Positions 53,845 to 63,280 of a stretch of 64,000 nt of DNA are shown in pieces; the stretch's first letter is position 1; each line of letters starts with the position of its first letter. Source of the stretch: Microvirga calopogonii. GTDB taxonomy: Bacteria; Pseudomonadota; Alphaproteobacteria; Rhizobiales; Beijerinckiaceae. The stretch covers positions 1,747-65,746 of the forward strand of contig NZ_QDGA01000008.1 of the NCBI RefSeq assembly GCF_003347665.1, written 5' to 3'. The notes beneath the pieces were generated by a model. That model ran no database searches, had not been told where the DNA came from, and saw nothing but the letters and a program-made list of their open reading frames with translations. The translations under genes were made by a program, and so were the position numbers.

Positions 53845-54927
53845 ATGACCGATCTCAATCAACTCGAACGTGACCTGCTCACCCAGGTCGATGCCGCCGG
53901 CGACGAAGCGGCTCTCGAAACCGTGCGCGTCTCCGCTCTCGGCAAGAAGGGCTCCGTCTCCGAACTCCTGAAGACCCTCGGCTCCATGACGCCGGAGGAG
54001 CGCAAGGAGCGCGGGCCCCTCATCAACGGCCTGCGCGACAAGGTGCAGACCGCCATCGCGGCCAGGAAGGACACGCTCGCCGAAGCCGCGCTCGAAGCGC
54101 GCCTGTCCGCCGAGCGCATCGACGTGACGCTGCCCGTCCCCGAGGCGCCCGAGGCCCGGGGTCGCATCCATCCCATCAGCCAGGTGATCGAGGAACTGAC
54201 GGCGATCTTCGCCGATATGGGCTTCTCCGTGGCCGAGGGGCCGGACATCGAGACGGATTATCTCAACTTCACGGCGCTCAACTTCCCCGAAGGGCACCCG
54301 GCCCGCGAGATGCACGACACCTTCTTCCTCGCTCCCGACGAGAAGGGCGAGCGCAAGGTGCTGCGGACGCATACCTCGCCGGTGCAGATCCGGACGATGA
54401 CGTCCAAGGCGCCGCCGATCCGCGTGATCATTCCGGGACGCACCTATCGCCACGACTCGGACCAGACCCACACGCCCATGTTCCACCAGGTGGAAGGCCT
54501 CGTCATCGACAGGCAGGCCAACATCGCGCACATGAAGTGGGTCCTGGAGGAGTTCTGCAAGGCCTTCTTCGAGGTCGAGCAGGTGAAAATGCGCTTCCGC
54601 CCGTCCTTCTTCCCCTTCACGGAGCCGTCCGCCGAAGTGGACATCCAGTGTTCGCGCAAGGGCGGCGAAATCCGCTTCGGCGAGGGCACCGACTGGCTCG
54701 AGATCCTCGGCTGCGGCATGGTCCACCCGAACGTGCTGCGCAATTGCGGCCTCGATCCCGACGAGTACCAGGGCTTCGCCTGGGGCATGGGCATCGACCG
54801 CATCGCCATGCTGAAATACGGCATGCCGGACCTGCGTCCCTTCTTCGAGGCCGATGTGCGCTGGCTGAACCATTACGGCTTCCGCCCGCTCGACATCCCG
54901 AGCCTCGTGAGCGGATTGACGTCCTGA
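53845..54927 (+). CDS. pheS: Phenylalanyl-tRNA synthetase alpha subunit
   Basis: 360-aa catalytic subunit of the alpha2beta2 enzyme that charges tRNA-Phe. Start at ATG 53845 ([20 protein letters not shown]); the frame further upstream is non-coding leader. An N-terminal coiled coil (~1-90) precedes the class II core with [53 protein letters not shown] and motif 3 [14 protein letters not shown]. An unrelated small gene lies between it and pheT. Confidence 0.97.
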   Translation: MTDLNQLERDLLTQVDAAGDEAALETVRVSALGKKGSVSELLKTLGSMTPEERKERGPLINGLRDKVQTAIAARKDTLAEAALEARLSAERIDVTLPVPEAPEARGRIHPISQVIEELTAIFADMGFSVAEGPDIETDYLNFTALNFPEGHPAREMHDTFFLAPDEKGERKVLRTHTSPVQIRTMTSKAPPIRVIIPGRTYRHDSDQTHTPMFHQVEGLVIDRQANIAHMKWVLEEFCKAFFEVEQVKMRFRPSFFPFTEPSAEVDIQCSRKGGEIRFGEGTDWLEILGCGMVHPNVLRNCGLDPDEYQGFAWGMGIDRIAMLKYGMPDLRPFFEADVRWLNHYGFRPLDIPSLVSGLTS

Positions 54928-55463
54928 TGATCGCGCGCGAGCCCATGCAGCCCTCTCCCTCCTTGTGGGGGAGAGATGGAGAGGGGGGTAGCAACGGGTC
55001 GACGGGGTACTCCGATCAACCCGATGGCGCCGTACCCCCCTCCCTGGCCCTCCCCCACAAGGGGGGAGGGGATGGCCCCGCGCATGCTCGCGTGAAGCCG
55101 CAAATGCGGTCGCAGGCCCGGCGGATGCGCCGTGAGATGACCCCTGCCGAGCGCAAGCTCTGGCATGCTCTCAAGGCTCACCGGTTTCAGGCGCTTCATT
55201 TCCGCCGTCAGGTGCCAATCGGACCTTATGTGGCGGATTTCATCTGTCATGCCGCAAGGCTCGTGATCGAAGTTGATGGAGCCCAACATGGTTTCGACCG
55301 GCATATCGATCAGGATCGGACGAGAGATGCTTGGTTCCAGGCGCAGGGCTATCAGGTCCTTCGCTTTTGGAACCACGACGTCATGACGGCGCTCGCCAGC
55401 GTTCTCGATACGATCTTCGCAAATATCCCATCCAACCTGCCGATTGCAGGAGATACAGCATGA
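54927..55463 (+). CDS. DUF559 (Vsr-like) endonuclease-type protein wedged between pheS and pheT
   Basis: 178 aa if started at ATG 54927, which overlaps the pheS stop (TGATG); ATG 55104 would give 119 aa and exclude the repeat-derived N-terminus. The domain at ~60-175 is DUF559-type: [46 protein letters not shown] and [12 protein letters not shown]. The D...E-V-D arrangement resembles the Vsr/PD-(D/E)xK nuclease core. Residues ~8-50 are translated palindromic repeat. The stop overlaps the pheT start (ATGA). A role in DNA repair or in spread of repeats is speculation. Confidence 0.85.
   Translation: MIAREPMQPSPSLWGRDGEGGSNGSTGYSDQPDGAVPPSLALPHKGGGDGPAHARVKPQMRSQARRMRREMTPAERKLWHALKAHRFQALHFRRQVPIGPYVADFICHAARLVIEVDGAQHGFDRHIDQDRTRDAWFQAQGYQVLRFWNHDVMTALASVLDTIFANIPSNLPIAGDTA
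54952..55070. repeat. Long imperfect inverted repeat inside the DUF559 gene
   Basis: About 38-base arms (left around CTTGTGGGGGAG, right around CTCCCCCACAAG) with a ~42-base centre. Such LPHKGGG/PSLWG-encoding palindromes are dispersed elements and often sit at the 5' end of DUF559 genes. Confidence 0.65.
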
Positions 55464-57871
55464 AATTCACCCTCTCCTGGCTGAAGGATCATCTCGACAC
55501 CTCGGCCTCCCTCGACGAGATCGTCGAGACGCTCACCCGCATCGGCCTGGAGGTCGAAGGGGTTGAGGACAAGGCGAAGACGCTGGCGCCGTACAAGGTG
55601 GCCTATGTGATCTCCGCCGTGCAGCACCCCAATGCCGATCGCCTGCGCGTCTGCATGGTCGATACGGGCGAAGGCGCGCCGATCCAGGTCGTGTGCGGTG
55701 CCCCCAACGCCCGCACCGGCATGAAGAGCGTGTTCGCGCCTCCCGGCACGTACATTCCGGGGAAGAACATCACGCTCGGCGTCGGCACCATCCGCGGTGT
55801 CGAGAGCGCCGGCATGCTGTGCTCCGCGGCGGAACTGGAGATCTCCGACGATCACGACGGCATCATCGACCTGCCCAGCGATGCACCGGTCGGCGTTCCC
55901 TACGCGGCCTATGAGGGCCTCGACGATCCGGTGATCGAGATCAACCTCACGCCGAACCGTCCCGACTGCACGTCCATCCACGGCATCGCCCGCGACCTCG
56001 CGGCCGCCGGCCTCGGCACGCTCAAGAGCGACACCATCGCGCCTGTCCCGGGCAAGGGCGCTTGCCCGGTCTCTGTGACGATCGAGGACGAGAAGCTCTG
56101 TCCGGCCTTCGCGTTGCGTCTCGTGCGCGGCGTGAAGAACGGTCCGTCGCCGGAATGGATGCAGCGCCGCCTGCTGTCCATCGGTCTTCGCCCGATCAAT
56201 GCGCTGGTGGACATCACCAACTACATGACCTTCGACCGGGGCCGTCCGCTCCACGTCTTCGATGCGAAGAAGGTGAAGGGCAACCTCACCGTCCGCCGCG
56301 CGAAGGAGGGCGAGGAGGTGCTGGCGCTCGACACCCGCACCTACAAGCTCGATCCGGGCATCGTGGTGATCGCCGACGAGAACGGCGTCGAATCCATCGG
56401 CGGCATCATGGGCGGCGAGCATTCGGGCTGCGACGAGAATACGACCGACGTGCTGATCGAATCGGCGCTCTGGGATCCGCTCAACATCGCGCAGACCGGC
56501 CGCAAGCTAGGGATCATCACCGATGCGCGCTACCGCTTCGAGCGCGGCGTCGACCCGGCCTTCACCGTGCCGGGTCTCGATCTCGCCACCAAGCTGGTCA
56601 TGGACCTGTGCGGCGGTGAGCCGTCCGAGGCTCTCGTCGCTGGCCAGGTGCCGGACAACCGGCTCACGGTCGAGTTCCCATGGTCGGAAGTGCCGCGCCT
56701 GTCGGGCCTCGACGTAAAGCCTGCCGAATCCGAGGCGATCCTCAAAAAGCTCGGGTTCGGCATCCACGGATCGGGCGAGCGCGTCAGCGTGACAGTGCCG
56801 TCCTGGCGCCCGGACATCGACGGCAAGGCGGATCTGGTCGAGGAGGTCATCCGCATCGCGGGCGTCGACCGCATCGAGCCGCAGCCGCTGCCGCGCCTCG
56901 AAGCCGCCGTTGCAAAGCCCATCCTGACCCTGATCCAGAAGCGCACGCGCCTCGCCCGCCGCTCGCTGGCCGTGCGCGGGCTCGTGGAAGCCGTCACCTG
57001 GTCCTTCATCGCCAAGAGCGAGGCGGAGCTGTTCGGTGGCGGAGATGCGCGGCTTGCGCTCGCCAACCCGATCGCGGCGGAGCTTTCCGACATGCGTCCG
57101 AGTCTTCTGCCGGGCCTGCTCAAGGCCGCGCAGCGCAACGCGGATCGCGGCTTCGGTGACGTGGCGCTGTTCGAGGTCGGCCAGACCTTCGCGTCCGACG
57201 AGCCGGAAGGCCAGTCGATCAAGGCCGCCGCCGTGCGTCGTGGCACGGCGCGGGCGGAGGGCGTCGGCCGTCACTGGGATGGCGGTGCCGAGACCGTCGA
57301 TGCCTTCGACGCCAAGGCGGACGTGCTGGCGCTGCTCGCGACGCTCGGCATTCCCTCCGGCGGTCTCCAGATCGTCCCCGGCGGTCCGGCCTGGTTCCAT
57401 CCCGGCCGCTCGGGCACGCTGCAGTTCGGGCCCAAGAATGTCGTCGGCGCTTTCGGTGAGGTTCATCCGAAGGTGCTGAAGGCGCTCGACCTGAAGGGGC
57501 CGCTGGTCGCATTCGAGCTCGACCTCAACGCGCTGCCGCCACCCAAGGCGAAGCCGACCAAGATGAAGCCGAAGCTCAACCTGCCCGACTTCCAGCCGCT
57601 CACCCGCGACTTCGCCTTCGTGGTTGGCCGCAACGTGGCTGCCGGCGACATCGTGAAGGCGGCGCAAGGGGCCGAGCGCCAGCTGATCGTGGGCGTCGAC
57701 GTGTTCGACATCTACGAGGGCACCGGCATCGACCCGGACAAGAAGTCCGTGGCCATCGCCGTCACCCTGCAGCCGACCGAGAAGACGCTCACCGATGTCG
57801 AGATCGAGGCCGTCTCGGCCAAGATCGTCGGGGAAGTGTCGAAGAAGACCGGCGCGGTTTTGCGCGGCTGA
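55460..57871 (+). CDS. pheT: Phenylalanyl-tRNA synthetase beta subunit
   Basis: 803-aa subunit for tRNA-Phe binding and editing. Start ATG 55460 ([20 protein letters not shown]) behind GCAGGAG. Domains in order: N-terminal EMAP-like tRNA-binding domain (~40-150), B3/B4 editing domain (~210-400, [20 protein letters not shown]), B5 (~405-475), catalytic-like core (~490-700) and C-terminal ferredoxin-fold anticodon-binding domain (~710-800, [20 protein letters not shown]). Its start overlaps the DUF559 stop, so expression may depend on translation through that gene. Confidence 0.97.
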   Translation: MKFTLSWLKDHLDTSASLDEIVETLTRIGLEVEGVEDKAKTLAPYKVAYVISAVQHPNADRLRVCMVDTGEGAPIQVVCGAPNARTGMKSVFAPPGTYIPGKNITLGVGTIRGVESAGMLCSAAELEISDDHDGIIDLPSDAPVGVPYAAYEGLDDPVIEINLTPNRPDCTSIHGIARDLAAAGLGTLKSDTIAPVPGKGACPVSVTIEDEKLCPAFALRLVRGVKNGPSPEWMQRRLLSIGLRPINALVDITNYMTFDRGRPLHVFDAKKVKGNLTVRRAKEGEEVLALDTRTYKLDPGIVVIADENGVESIGGIMGGEHSGCDENTTDVLIESALWDPLNIAQTGRKLGIITDARYRFERGVDPAFTVPGLDLATKLVMDLCGGEPSEALVAGQVPDNRLTVEFPWSEVPRLSGLDVKPAESEAILKKLGFGIHGSGERVSVTVPSWRPDIDGKADLVEEVIRIAGVDRIEPQPLPRLEAAVAKPILTLIQKRTRLARRSLAVRGLVEAVTWSFIAKSEAELFGGGDARLALANPIAAELSDMRPSLLPGLLKAAQRNADRGFGDVALFEVGQTFASDEPEGQSIKAAAVRRGTARAEGVGRHWDGGAETVDAFDAKADVLALLATLGIPSGGLQIVPGGPAWFHPGRSGTLQFGPKNVVGAFGEVHPKVLKALDLKGPLVAFELDLNALPPPKAKPTKMKPKLNLPDFQPLTRDFAFVVGRNVAAGDIVKAAQGAERQLIVGVDVFDIYEGTGIDPDKKSVAIAVTLQPTEKTLTDVEIEAVSAKIVGEVSKKTGAVLRG

Positions 57872-57990
57872 TTCCAAAGTGGTCATCCTGGGCGAGCGTA
57901 AGCGAGACCCGGGATGGCCGCCCAACTCTCCCCGTCATGGCCGGGCTTGTCCTGGCCATCCCGATGCTGTGAAGCGCCGCGCTTTTCCAA

Positions 57991-58024
57991 TCGGGATCAC
58001 CGGCACAAGGCCGGTGATGACGTG
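57991..58024. repeat. Dispersed repeat, copy 2
   Basis: One mismatch to 30-63. Sits in the 185-base gap between pheT and the convergent MoeB-like gene, which also holds GTCATCC/GGGATGG repeat fragments (57886-57990). Confidence 0.75.
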
Positions 58025-58056
58025 ACAGGTGCTCTCGATGACCACTGGTTGGGCAA

Positions 58057-58833
58057 TCAGACGCCGGAGCCACTCAACGGGTTCCCCTCATCCCACTCGT
58101 ATCGAACCGTATCGAACCGCATCGCGCGGGCATCGACCATCAGCAATCGGCCCACGAGGCTCTCGCCGAAGCCGACGATTTCCCGGATCACTTCCATGGC
58201 CATCAGGCTCCCCATGACCCCGGCCAGGGCGCCGAGCACGCCGGCCTCCGCGCAGGTCGGGATCGCCCCGGGAGGGGGCGGGGAGGGGAAGAGGCAGCGA
58301 TAGGTGGGGTTCGGTCTGCCGTCAGGGCCATTCTCGTGAGCCCGGATCGTGGTGAGCGAGCCGTCGAACTGGCCCAGGGCCGCCGTCACCAAGGGCTTCC
58401 TCTCGAAAAAGCAGGCATCCGACACCGCATAGCGGGTGTCGAAATTGTCCGAGCCGTCGGCCACGATGTCGTAGCGGCCGATCAGGTCCCGGGCGTTGTC
58501 AGGCGTGAGCCGGGTCACATGGGGTTCGACCGTCACGTGCGGGTTGAGGCGCCCGACGGCCTCGGCCGCGCTCTCCGCCTTGGGCCGGCCGAGATCAGGC
58601 ACGGAATGAATCACCTGCCGCTGCAAATTGGAGAGGCTCACCGCATCGTCGTCGACGATGCCGATGGTGCCGATGCCGGCTGCGGCGAGGTACTGGATCA
58701 GGGGCGCGCCCAGGCCGCCGGCCCCGATCACGAGCACGCGAGCGGCCTTCAGCTTCAGTTGGCCCGGCCCTCCTACGTCGCGGAGAACGAGGTGGCGGGC
58801 ATAACGGTCGATTTCGTCGGATGTGAGCGGCAT
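58057..58833 (-). CDS. moeB: HesA/MoeB/ThiF-family adenylyltransferase
   Basis: 258-aa E1-like enzyme that adenylates the C-terminus of a small sulfur carrier (MoaD or ThiS) in molybdopterin or thiamine synthesis. Nucleotide loop VIGAGGLGAP (35-44), DDDAVSLSNLQRQVIH (61-76), DGSDNFDTRY (126-135) and a cysteine in TCAEAGVLG (C194). The zinc-binding Cys pairs of E. coli MoeB are mostly missing: YRC180 lacks its partner and there is no C-terminal CxxC. MoeB versus ThiF cannot be decided from context; no thi or moa genes are adjacent. Confidence 0.9.
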   Translation of the reverse strand: MPLTSDEIDRYARHLVLRDVGGPGQLKLKAARVLVIGAGGLGAPLIQYLAAAGIGTIGIVDDDAVSLSNLQRQVIHSVPDLGRPKAESAAEAVGRLNPHVTVEPHVTRLTPDNARDLIGRYDIVADGSDNFDTRYAVSDACFFERKPLVTAALGQFDGSLTTIRAHENGPDGRPNPTYRCLFPSPPPPGAIPTCAEAGVLGALAGVMGSLMAMEVIREIVGFGESLVGRLLMVDARAMRFDTVRYEWDEGNPLSGSGV

Positions 58834-58877
58834 ATCGTGACCTTACGGGATTGGCCCCTGCTATCAACCATTCGTCA

Positions 58878-58923
58878 GCATCCGACCCAAAAGTGGAAGG
58901 CACTTTTGGGGTTTATCGGATGC
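58878..58923. repeat. REP-like compound palindrome
   Basis: Outer arms GCATCCGA / TCGGATGC and inner arms CCAAAAGTG / CACTTTTGG. Same outer arm as the element at 48573-48618. Confidence 0.75.
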
Positions 58924-58938
58924 TTCGTTTTAGGCTGA

Positions 58939-58980
58939 CGCATCGTGCGGAAAACCGGGACCACTTTTCCGCACGATGCG
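58939..58980. repeat. REP-like palindrome with perfect 16-bp arms
   Basis: CGCATCGTGCGGAAAA and TTTTCCGCACGATGCG around CCGGGACCAC. Lies 16 bases after the previous element, between the MoeB-like gene and the BMP binding-protein gene. Confidence 0.82.
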
Positions 58981-59091
58981 TGAAGGGAAATAACGTGCCG
59001 TCTTGACAGGAGCCTTGGCGTTGTGACCCTTGCCGTGCCATCGTCATGGGGCAACCGGCACCAAGCCGGCGTCTAACAGGGAACAAAGCCG

Positions 59092-60096
59092 ATGACAGTA
59101 ACCAAGTTCGGCCTCGCGCTCGCGGGCCTCGCCTTCTCCGCTTCGGCTGCCTTCGCGCAGCAAGCGGCCTTCAAGCCCGCGGTCGTGTACGATCTCGGCG
59201 GCAAATTCGACAAATCCTTCAACGAGGGCGTTCACACGGGCGCCGAGAAGTTCAAGAAGGACACCGGCACCGATTACCGCGATTTCGAGCCGCAGAACGA
59301 CGCCCAGCGCGAGCAGGCCCTGCGCCGCTTCGCCCGCGACGGTTTCTCGCCCATCGTGGCCGTCGGCTTTTCCCAGGAAACCGCTCTGAAGAAGGTCGCC
59401 GAGGAGTTCCCGAAGACCCAGTTCGCCATCATCGACGCCGTCGTCGAGAAGCCCAACGTGGAATCCATCGTGTTCAAGGAGCACGAGGGCTCGTTCCTGG
59501 TCGGCCTTCTGGCGGCTCAGGCTTCCAAGTCCGGCAAGGTCGGCTTCGTGGGCGGCATGGACATCCCGCTCATCCGCAAGTTCGCCTGCGGCTACGTCCA
59601 GGGCGTGAAATACGCCAAGAAGGACGCCGAGGTGTTCCAGAACATGACCGGCACCACGGGTGCGGCCTGGAATGATCCTGTGAAGGGCGGCGAGCTCGCC
59701 AAGAGCCAGATCGATCGCGGCGCCGACGTGATCTACCATGCGGCCGGCGGTACGGGCGTGGGCGTGATGCGCGCTGCCGCCGACGCGGGCAAGCTCGGCA
59801 TCGGCGTCGACTCGAACCAGAACGGCCTGCATCCCGGCAAGATCCTGACCTCCATGGTCAAGCGCGTGGACGTGGCCACCTACAACGTCTTCGACCAGGC
59901 CAAGAAGGGCTCCTTCAAGGGCGGTCTCCAGGTTCTCGGCCTCAAGGAAGACGGCGTGGCCTGGGCGCTCGACGACAACAACAAGTCGCTGATCACCCCC
60001 GACATGAAGGCCGCCGCCGACAAGGCCGCCGAAGGCATCAAGTCCGGCTCCATCCAGGTGCACGACTACATGTCGGACTCCAAGTGCCCGATGTAA
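59092..60096 (+). CDS. BMP-family substrate-binding protein of a nucleoside-type ABC importer
   Basis: 334-aa periplasmic binding protein. Signal peptide at 1-22 (LALAGLAFSASAAFA, then QQ); no lipobox cysteine. BMP-fold markers: VYDLGGKFDKSFNEGVHTGA, FVGGMDIPLIRKFACGYVQG, GVGVDSNQ-type segment IGVDSNQNGLHPGKILTSMV. BMP proteins deliver purine nucleosides or related compounds to ABC permeases. It heads an operon of five genes, with a stem-loop after it that probably sets a higher level of this subunit. Confidence 0.93.
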   Translation: MTVTKFGLALAGLAFSASAAFAQQAAFKPAVVYDLGGKFDKSFNEGVHTGAEKFKKDTGTDYRDFEPQNDAQREQALRRFARDGFSPIVAVGFSQETALKKVAEEFPKTQFAIIDAVVEKPNVESIVFKEHEGSFLVGLLAAQASKSGKVGFVGGMDIPLIRKFACGYVQGVKYAKKDAEVFQNMTGTTGAAWNDPVKGGELAKSQIDRGADVIYHAAGGTGVGVMRAAADAGKLGIGVDSNQNGLHPGKILTSMVKRVDVATYNVFDQAKKGSFKGGLQVLGLKEDGVAWALDDNNKSLITPDMKAAADKAAEGIKSGSIQVHDYMSDSKCPM

Positions 60097-60109
60097 GATG
60101 ATGCATGTT

Positions 60110-60150
60110 TTGGCCGCAGGCCCGCAAAGGTCTGCGGCCAAATCTTTTTC
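60110..60150 (+). terminator. Stem-loop after the binding-protein gene
   Basis: Perfect 10-bp stem TTGGCCGCAG / CTGCGGCCAA with a 12-nt loop, then ATCTTTTTC. Intercistronic hairpins of this kind let binding-protein mRNA outlast the rest of an ABC operon, or act as partial terminators. Confidence 0.78.
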
Positions 60151-60219
60151 GACCCATTTTTGTTTTTCCGATAAGATCCGGCTCTCGTTTCATCATTGCC
60201 GGCAGATCATTCGAGGCCG

Positions 60220-61743
60220 ATGTCTCCAGCCATTGAACTCATCGCCATCAACAAGAGCTTCGGCGCCGTTCATGCCAACCGGGATGTGAACCTGCGCGTC
60301 GAGCGCGGCACGATCCACGGCATCGTCGGCGAGAACGGCGCGGGGAAATCGACCCTGATGTCGATCCTGTACGGCTTCTACGAGGCGGATTCCGGCGAGA
60401 TCCGCGTCAACGGCAAGCCGATTTCCATCCGCTCCCCCAACGACGCCATCCATGCCGGCATCGGCATGGTTCACCAGCACTTCATGCTGGTCGAGCCCCT
60501 GAGTGTCGTCGACAACGTGATGCTCGGCGCCGAGGGCGGCGCCATGCTGCGCGCGGGCGAAGCCAAGGCACGGGCCGAACTCGCCCGGCTCGCCAGGGAT
60601 TACGGCCTGGAAATCGACGTGGACGCCATTGTGGGCGACCTTTCGGTCGGTCTGCAGCAGCGTGTCGAGATCCTGAAGGCCCTCTATCGCGGCGCCGATA
60701 TCCTCATCCTCGACGAGCCGACGGCCGTGCTCACGCCGGCTGAGGCCGATGCGCTGTTCGAGCTGCTCCGCTCGCTCAAGAAGCAGGGCAAGACGGTCAT
60801 CCTCATCACGCACAAGCTGCGCGAGATCATGGCGATCACCGACCGCGTCTCGGTCATGCGTCGCGGCGAGATGGTGGCGAGCGTCGAGACCGCCGACACC
60901 TCGCCGCCGGAGCTTGCGGAGCTGATGGTGGGACGCCGCGTGCTCCTGCGCGTGGAGAAGGCGGAGAAGACGCCCGGTGCGCCGCTGCTCGAGATCGGCG
61001 ATCTGTCCGTCGTCGATTCCCGCGGCGTGATGCGCGTGGCGAATGCGTCCTTCACCGTTCGTGCGGGCGAGATCGTCGGCATCGCAGGCGTCGCCGGCAA
61101 CGGCCAGAGCGAGTTGCTGGAAGCCATCGCGGGCATGCGCCAGCCTGCGGTCGGCTCGATCCGGCTTGAGGGACGGGACATCCCGTACTCGGAGCATAAC
61201 CCGCATCGCATGCGCCAGCTCGGCCTGCTGCATGTACCGGAAGACCGGCTGCGCATGGGGCTCGTCCCGGCCTTTCCGGCGTTCGAGAGCGCCATCCTCG
61301 GTTTCAGCGACGAGCCTCGGCTCGGCCGCGGGCCGATCCTCGATCACGACCGCCTGATCGCGGATCTTGAGAAGAAGATGGAGCAATACGATGTGCGCCC
61401 GCCCGCGCCGAGGCTGAAATCGTCGAAGTTTTCCGGCGGCAACCAGCAGAAGATCGTGCTCGCGCGTGAGATCGAGCGCAATCCGAAGGTGCTCCTCGTC
61501 GGCCAGCCGACGCGCGGCGTCGACATTGGAGCCATCGAGTTCATTCACCGTCGCCTGATCGCTTTGCGCGATGCGGGCGTCGCCATCCTGCTCGTCTCGG
61601 TGGAGCTGGACGAGATCATGAACCTGTCGGATCGCATCCTCACCATGTGCGGCGGCAGGATCACGGGCGAGCGCAAGGCCTCCGAGACCAACGAGCAGGA
61701 CCTCGGCCTGCTCATGGCCGGCGTGACGGACGAGGCGGCATGA
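60220..61743 (+). CDS. ABC transporter ATPase, double-domain nucleoside/sugar type
   Basis: 507 aa from ATG 60220 (MSPAIELIAINKSFGAVHAN). Two fused ABC domains. First: Walker A GENGAGKST, signature LSVGLQQRVEI, Walker B ILILDEPTAVL. Second (~260-500): the Walker A position reads GVAGNGQSE, as is normal for the second half in this family, with signature FSGGNQQKIVLAREI and GQPTRGVDIGA. It drives the two permeases encoded downstream. Its stop overlaps the next start (ATGATG). Confidence 0.95.
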   Translation: MSPAIELIAINKSFGAVHANRDVNLRVERGTIHGIVGENGAGKSTLMSILYGFYEADSGEIRVNGKPISIRSPNDAIHAGIGMVHQHFMLVEPLSVVDNVMLGAEGGAMLRAGEAKARAELARLARDYGLEIDVDAIVGDLSVGLQQRVEILKALYRGADILILDEPTAVLTPAEADALFELLRSLKKQGKTVILITHKLREIMAITDRVSVMRRGEMVASVETADTSPPELAELMVGRRVLLRVEKAEKTPGAPLLEIGDLSVVDSRGVMRVANASFTVRAGEIVGIAGVAGNGQSELLEAIAGMRQPAVGSIRLEGRDIPYSEHNPHRMRQLGLLHVPEDRLRMGLVPAFPAFESAILGFSDEPRLGRGPILDHDRLIADLEKKMEQYDVRPPAPRLKSSKFSGGNQQKIVLAREIERNPKVLLVGQPTRGVDIGAIEFIHRRLIALRDAGVAILLVSVELDEIMNLSDRILTMCGGRITGERKASETNEQDLGLLMAGVTDEAA

Positions 61744-62177
61744 TGCAACCGCGCCTGACCCTTGTCACACTCGGCGTTGCAGACCTGGCGAAGTCCCGCG
61801 CCTTCTACGAGGCCTGGGGGTGGAAGGCATCTTCCGCGAGCCAACCCAGCGTCGCCTTCTTCCAGGCGAATGGCCTGGCGCTTGCTCTGTTCGGCCGCGC
61901 CGATCTTGCAAAGGATGCCGGCGTCGAGGACAAGCCTACCGGCTTTGCAGCCATCACGCTCGCTTACAATGCCCGCTCCAAGCAGGAGGCCGATGAGGTC
62001 TATGCCCTCGCCGTGAAGGCGGGCGCACGTCCCGTCAAGCCGCTGCAGGATGTTTTCTGGGGCGGCTACTCGGGCTATTTCGCCGATCCCGACGGGCATC
62101 TCTGGGAAGTCGCCTGGAACCCGTTCTTTCCTCTCGATGAGCAGGGTCACATGTTCCTGCCGGATTCTCAGACGTGA
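61740..62177 (+). CDS. VOC-family (glyoxalase/bleomycin-resistance fold) protein
   Basis: 145 aa, ATG 61740 overlapping the ATPase stop; an ATG three bases on is also possible. Begins (MM)QPRLTLVTLGVADLAKSRAF, typical of one VOC module, and ends YSGYFADPDGHLWEVAWNPF with the usual C-terminal Glu ligand. Such proteins are metal-dependent lyases, dioxygenases or drug-binding proteins. It sits between the ATPase and permease genes, with GTGA overlap into the permease, so it is co-expressed with the importer. Substrate unknown. Confidence 0.9.
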   Translation: MMQPRLTLVTLGVADLAKSRAFYEAWGWKASSASQPSVAFFQANGLALALFGRADLAKDAGVEDKPTGFAAITLAYNARSKQEADEVYALAVKAGARPVKPLQDVFWGGYSGYFADPDGHLWEVAWNPFFPLDEQGHMFLPDSQT

Positions 62178-63277
62178 GCGCTCCTCTCGACCTGCCCAAA
62201 TGGGCCGATACGGTTCTCGTTCCCGCCATCTCCGTGGTGGCGGCTTTTCTCGTCGCCGGTCTCGTCGTGCTCGGCATCGGCGAGAATCCGCTCTCGGCAA
62301 CCCGCTACCTGATCCAGGGAAGCCTCGGCACCGGGGAGGGGCTGGGCTTCACCCTGTTCTACATGACCGACTTCATCTTCGTCGGGCTGGCGGTTGCGGT
62401 CGCCTATCACGCCGGGCTGTTCAACATCGGCGGCGAAGGGCAGGCGACTCTCGCGGGCCTCGGCATCGCGCTGGTCCTCAACAATCTCACTTTCCTGCCG
62501 GGCTTCCTGCTGATCCCGCTCGGCATTCTGGGCGCTGCCGCCTTCGGCGCCGCCTGGGCGGCCGTGCCCGGCTATCTCCAGGCGAAGCGTGGCAGTCACA
62601 TCGTGATCACGACGATCATGTTCAACTGGCTCGCCAGCGTGCTGATCGTCTACCTGCTCGTGAACGTGCTGCGCGAGCCTCAATCCATGAATCCGGAAAC
62701 CCGCGCCTTCCCGGAGGCGGCGAACATTCCCTTCATGCATGACGTCTTCGCCGCCTTCGGTATCGAAATCCCAGCCTCGCAGCTCAACCTCACGCTGGTG
62801 CTGGCCTTGGCGGCGTCCTATTTCGTGTGGCTTCTCATCTACCGCTCGCGCCTCGGCTATGCGATCCGCGTCGTCGGTTCCAATCCCACGGCGGCGGTCT
62901 ATGCGGGCATCTCGCCTGCGCGGATCATCATCATCGCGATGGTGATCTCCGGCGCGCTGGCGGGCGGCCTCGCGGTCAACGAACTCATGGGCTACCAGCA
63001 CCGCCTGCTGCTCGAATTTACCTCCGGCTACGGCTTCGTCGGCATCGCGGTGGCGCTCATGGGACGAGCGCACCCGGTCGGCATCATCCTGGCCTCGCTG
63101 CTCTTCGGCATTCTCTACCAGGGCGGCGCGGAGCTGGCCTTCGAGCAGCCGGCCATCACCCGCGACATGGTGGTGGTGATTGGCGGCATCATCATTCTGT
63201 TCGCCGGCGCCCTCGACGGGCTGTTCCGGCGCCTTGTGGCGCACCTGTTCACGCGTCAGAAGCTGGCGAGGGCCTGA
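62174..63277 (+). CDS. ABC transporter permease (BMP-associated), first
   Basis: 367 aa, GTG start overlapping the VOC stop. About nine hydrophobic helices. Family marks: GLAVAVAYHAGLFNIGGEGQ, AKRGSHIVITTIMFNWLAS, GYAIRVVGSNPTAAVYAGIS and GYGFVGIAVALMGRAHPVGI. Forms the membrane channel with the second permease. Three bases separate it from the next gene. Confidence 0.94.
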   Translation: MSAPLDLPKWADTVLVPAISVVAAFLVAGLVVLGIGENPLSATRYLIQGSLGTGEGLGFTLFYMTDFIFVGLAVAVAYHAGLFNIGGEGQATLAGLGIALVLNNLTFLPGFLLIPLGILGAAAFGAAWAAVPGYLQAKRGSHIVITTIMFNWLASVLIVYLLVNVLREPQSMNPETRAFPEAANIPFMHDVFAAFGIEIPASQLNLTLVLALAASYFVWLLIYRSRLGYAIRVVGSNPTAAVYAGISPARIIIIAMVISGALAGGLAVNELMGYQHRLLLEFTSGYGFVGIAVALMGRAHPVGIILASLLFGILYQGGAELAFEQPAITRDMVVVIGGIIILFAGALDGLFRRLVAHLFTRQKLARA

Positions 63278-63280
63278 GCC

